Below are positions 5,881 to 6,105 of a DNA stretch of 6,105 nt, one piece after another. The stretch's first letter is position 1; every line of letters starts with the position of its first letter. The DNA comes from Trebonia sp. (GTDB taxonomy: Bacteria > Actinomycetota > Actinomycetes > Streptosporangiales > Streptosporangiaceae), in assembly GCA_030038035.1 (NCBI GenBank), contig JASHPP010000603.1:1-6105 (forward strand). The letters run 5' to 3'. A program made the translations under genes and the position numbers. The notes beneath the pieces were generated by a model. That model saw only the letters and a list, made by a program, of their open reading frames with translations. It did not search any database and was not told where the DNA came from.

Positions 5881-6036
5881 GCCCGGCTCTGGGCCGGTGG
5901 CGACCGGGCGGGCGGGGTCGGTGATCCATTCGGACCAGGAGCCGACGTACAGCGCGGCGGGAACGCCGGCCAGGTGAAGCGCGAGGACCTCGTGCGCGGC
6001 GGTCACGCCTGAGCCGCAGTACGCGCCGACGGCGCC
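5878..6036 (-). CDS. Rhodanese-type sulfurtransferase, C-terminal fragment
   Basis: On the minus strand 52 codons end in TGA (5878-5880). They contain [32 protein letters not shown] and PARPVATG. The CGSGVT loop holds the catalytic cysteine of thiosulfate/3-mercaptopyruvate sulfurtransferases, and the SWSEW...D...RPVATG tail is typical of the catalytic C-terminal rhodanese domain of the two-domain (SseA/CysA-like) enzymes. The enzyme moves a sulfane sulfur from thiosulfate or mercaptopyruvate onto its cysteine and then to an acceptor. Most of the protein, expected to be around 280 residues, is missing. At 6036/6037 the sequence turns into a mirror image of itself, and the frame hits TGA at 6061-6063 with no start between. 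The true upstream sequence is therefore not represented. The choice of 6036 as the limit follows the palindrome centre, and a few bases on either side are uncertain. It converges with the stress-protein gene. Confidence 0.85.
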   Translation of the reverse strand, partial: GAVGAYCGSGVTAAHEVLALHLAGVPAALYVGSWSEWITDPARPVATGPEPG

Positions 6037-6105
6037 GGCGCCGTCGGCGCGTACTGCGGCTCAGGCGTGACCGCCGCGCACGAGGTCCTCGCGCTTCACC
6101 TGGCC
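5968..6105. repeat. Perfect 138-bp palindrome at the window end, likely fold-back artefact
   Basis: Bases 5968-6036 (69 nt) and 6037-6105 are exact reverse complements with no spacer. The centre is GGCGCC|GGCGCC. The right arm runs to the last base of the window, so the palindrome could be longer. The left arm is ordinary coding sequence for a sulfurtransferase, and the mirror breaks that gene just before its catalytic loop. A fold-back chimera primed at the GC-rich short palindrome, or an assembly error at a contig end, explains it best. Confidence 0.95.

Noticed and set aside
5377..6012. Alternative plus-strand frame of 211 codons beginning at the strong Shine-Dalgarno
   Set aside because: It overlaps the stress-protein gene in another frame, then runs antisense to the sulfurtransferase, and has Arg-rich shadow composition. 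Its GTG start is inside the SD itself.
1..6105. CRISPR arrays, insertion sequences, integrase genes, rRNA or complete tRNA genes
   Set aside because: Looked for on both strands by eye. No regularly spaced repeats, transposase or recombinase motifs, or RNA-gene structures were found.

Overview
This is a very GC-rich window with strong G/C third-position bias, GTG/TTG starts and actinobacterial protein families. It most likely comes from a high-GC actinomycete; nothing here fixes the genus. Both ends cut through genes, and the right end finishes on a perfect palindrome, so the window looks like a short complete contig, perhaps from a draft or metagenome assembly.

Layout. (1) 1-376, minus: 5' part of a small membrane protein. 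(2) 386-518: a divergent intergenic region with a stem-loop and, at its right edge, a 24-bp tandem repeat carrying palindromic cores. (3) 519-3744, plus: a three-gene module made of a replication-relaxation-like winged-helix/nuclease-like protein, a membrane-anchored T4CP/FtsK-type ATPase and a membrane-anchored J-domain protein. The last two overlap by 8 nt and are probably translationally coupled. This resembles cargo of actinobacterial integrative conjugative elements, but no relaxase, integrase or att site is visible. (4) 3745-3929: an AT-richer intergenic region with four consecutive 11-nt units, on the minus strand, resembling a Streptomyces PHO box. (5) 3930-5848, plus: a phosphate:H+ symporter-type MFS transporter followed by a universal stress protein with an intact ATP-binding motif. 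A near-ideal Shine-Dalgarno sequence lies too far from the stress-protein start unless a GC hairpin between them folds. (6) 5878-6036, minus: 3' end of a rhodanese-type sulfurtransferase, including its catalytic cysteine loop. Just upstream of that loop the sequence folds back on itself (5968-6105), most likely an assembly or library artefact.

How the parts fit. Genes of region 3 look like a DNA-handling and translocation unit whose substrate is unknown. Region 5 looks like a phosphate-uptake/stress pair that may be under PhoP control. Main points for follow-up are the candidate PHO box, the hairpin-bridged ribosome binding site, the 24-bp repeat at the start of the module, the module itself, and the terminal palindrome as a quality warning.
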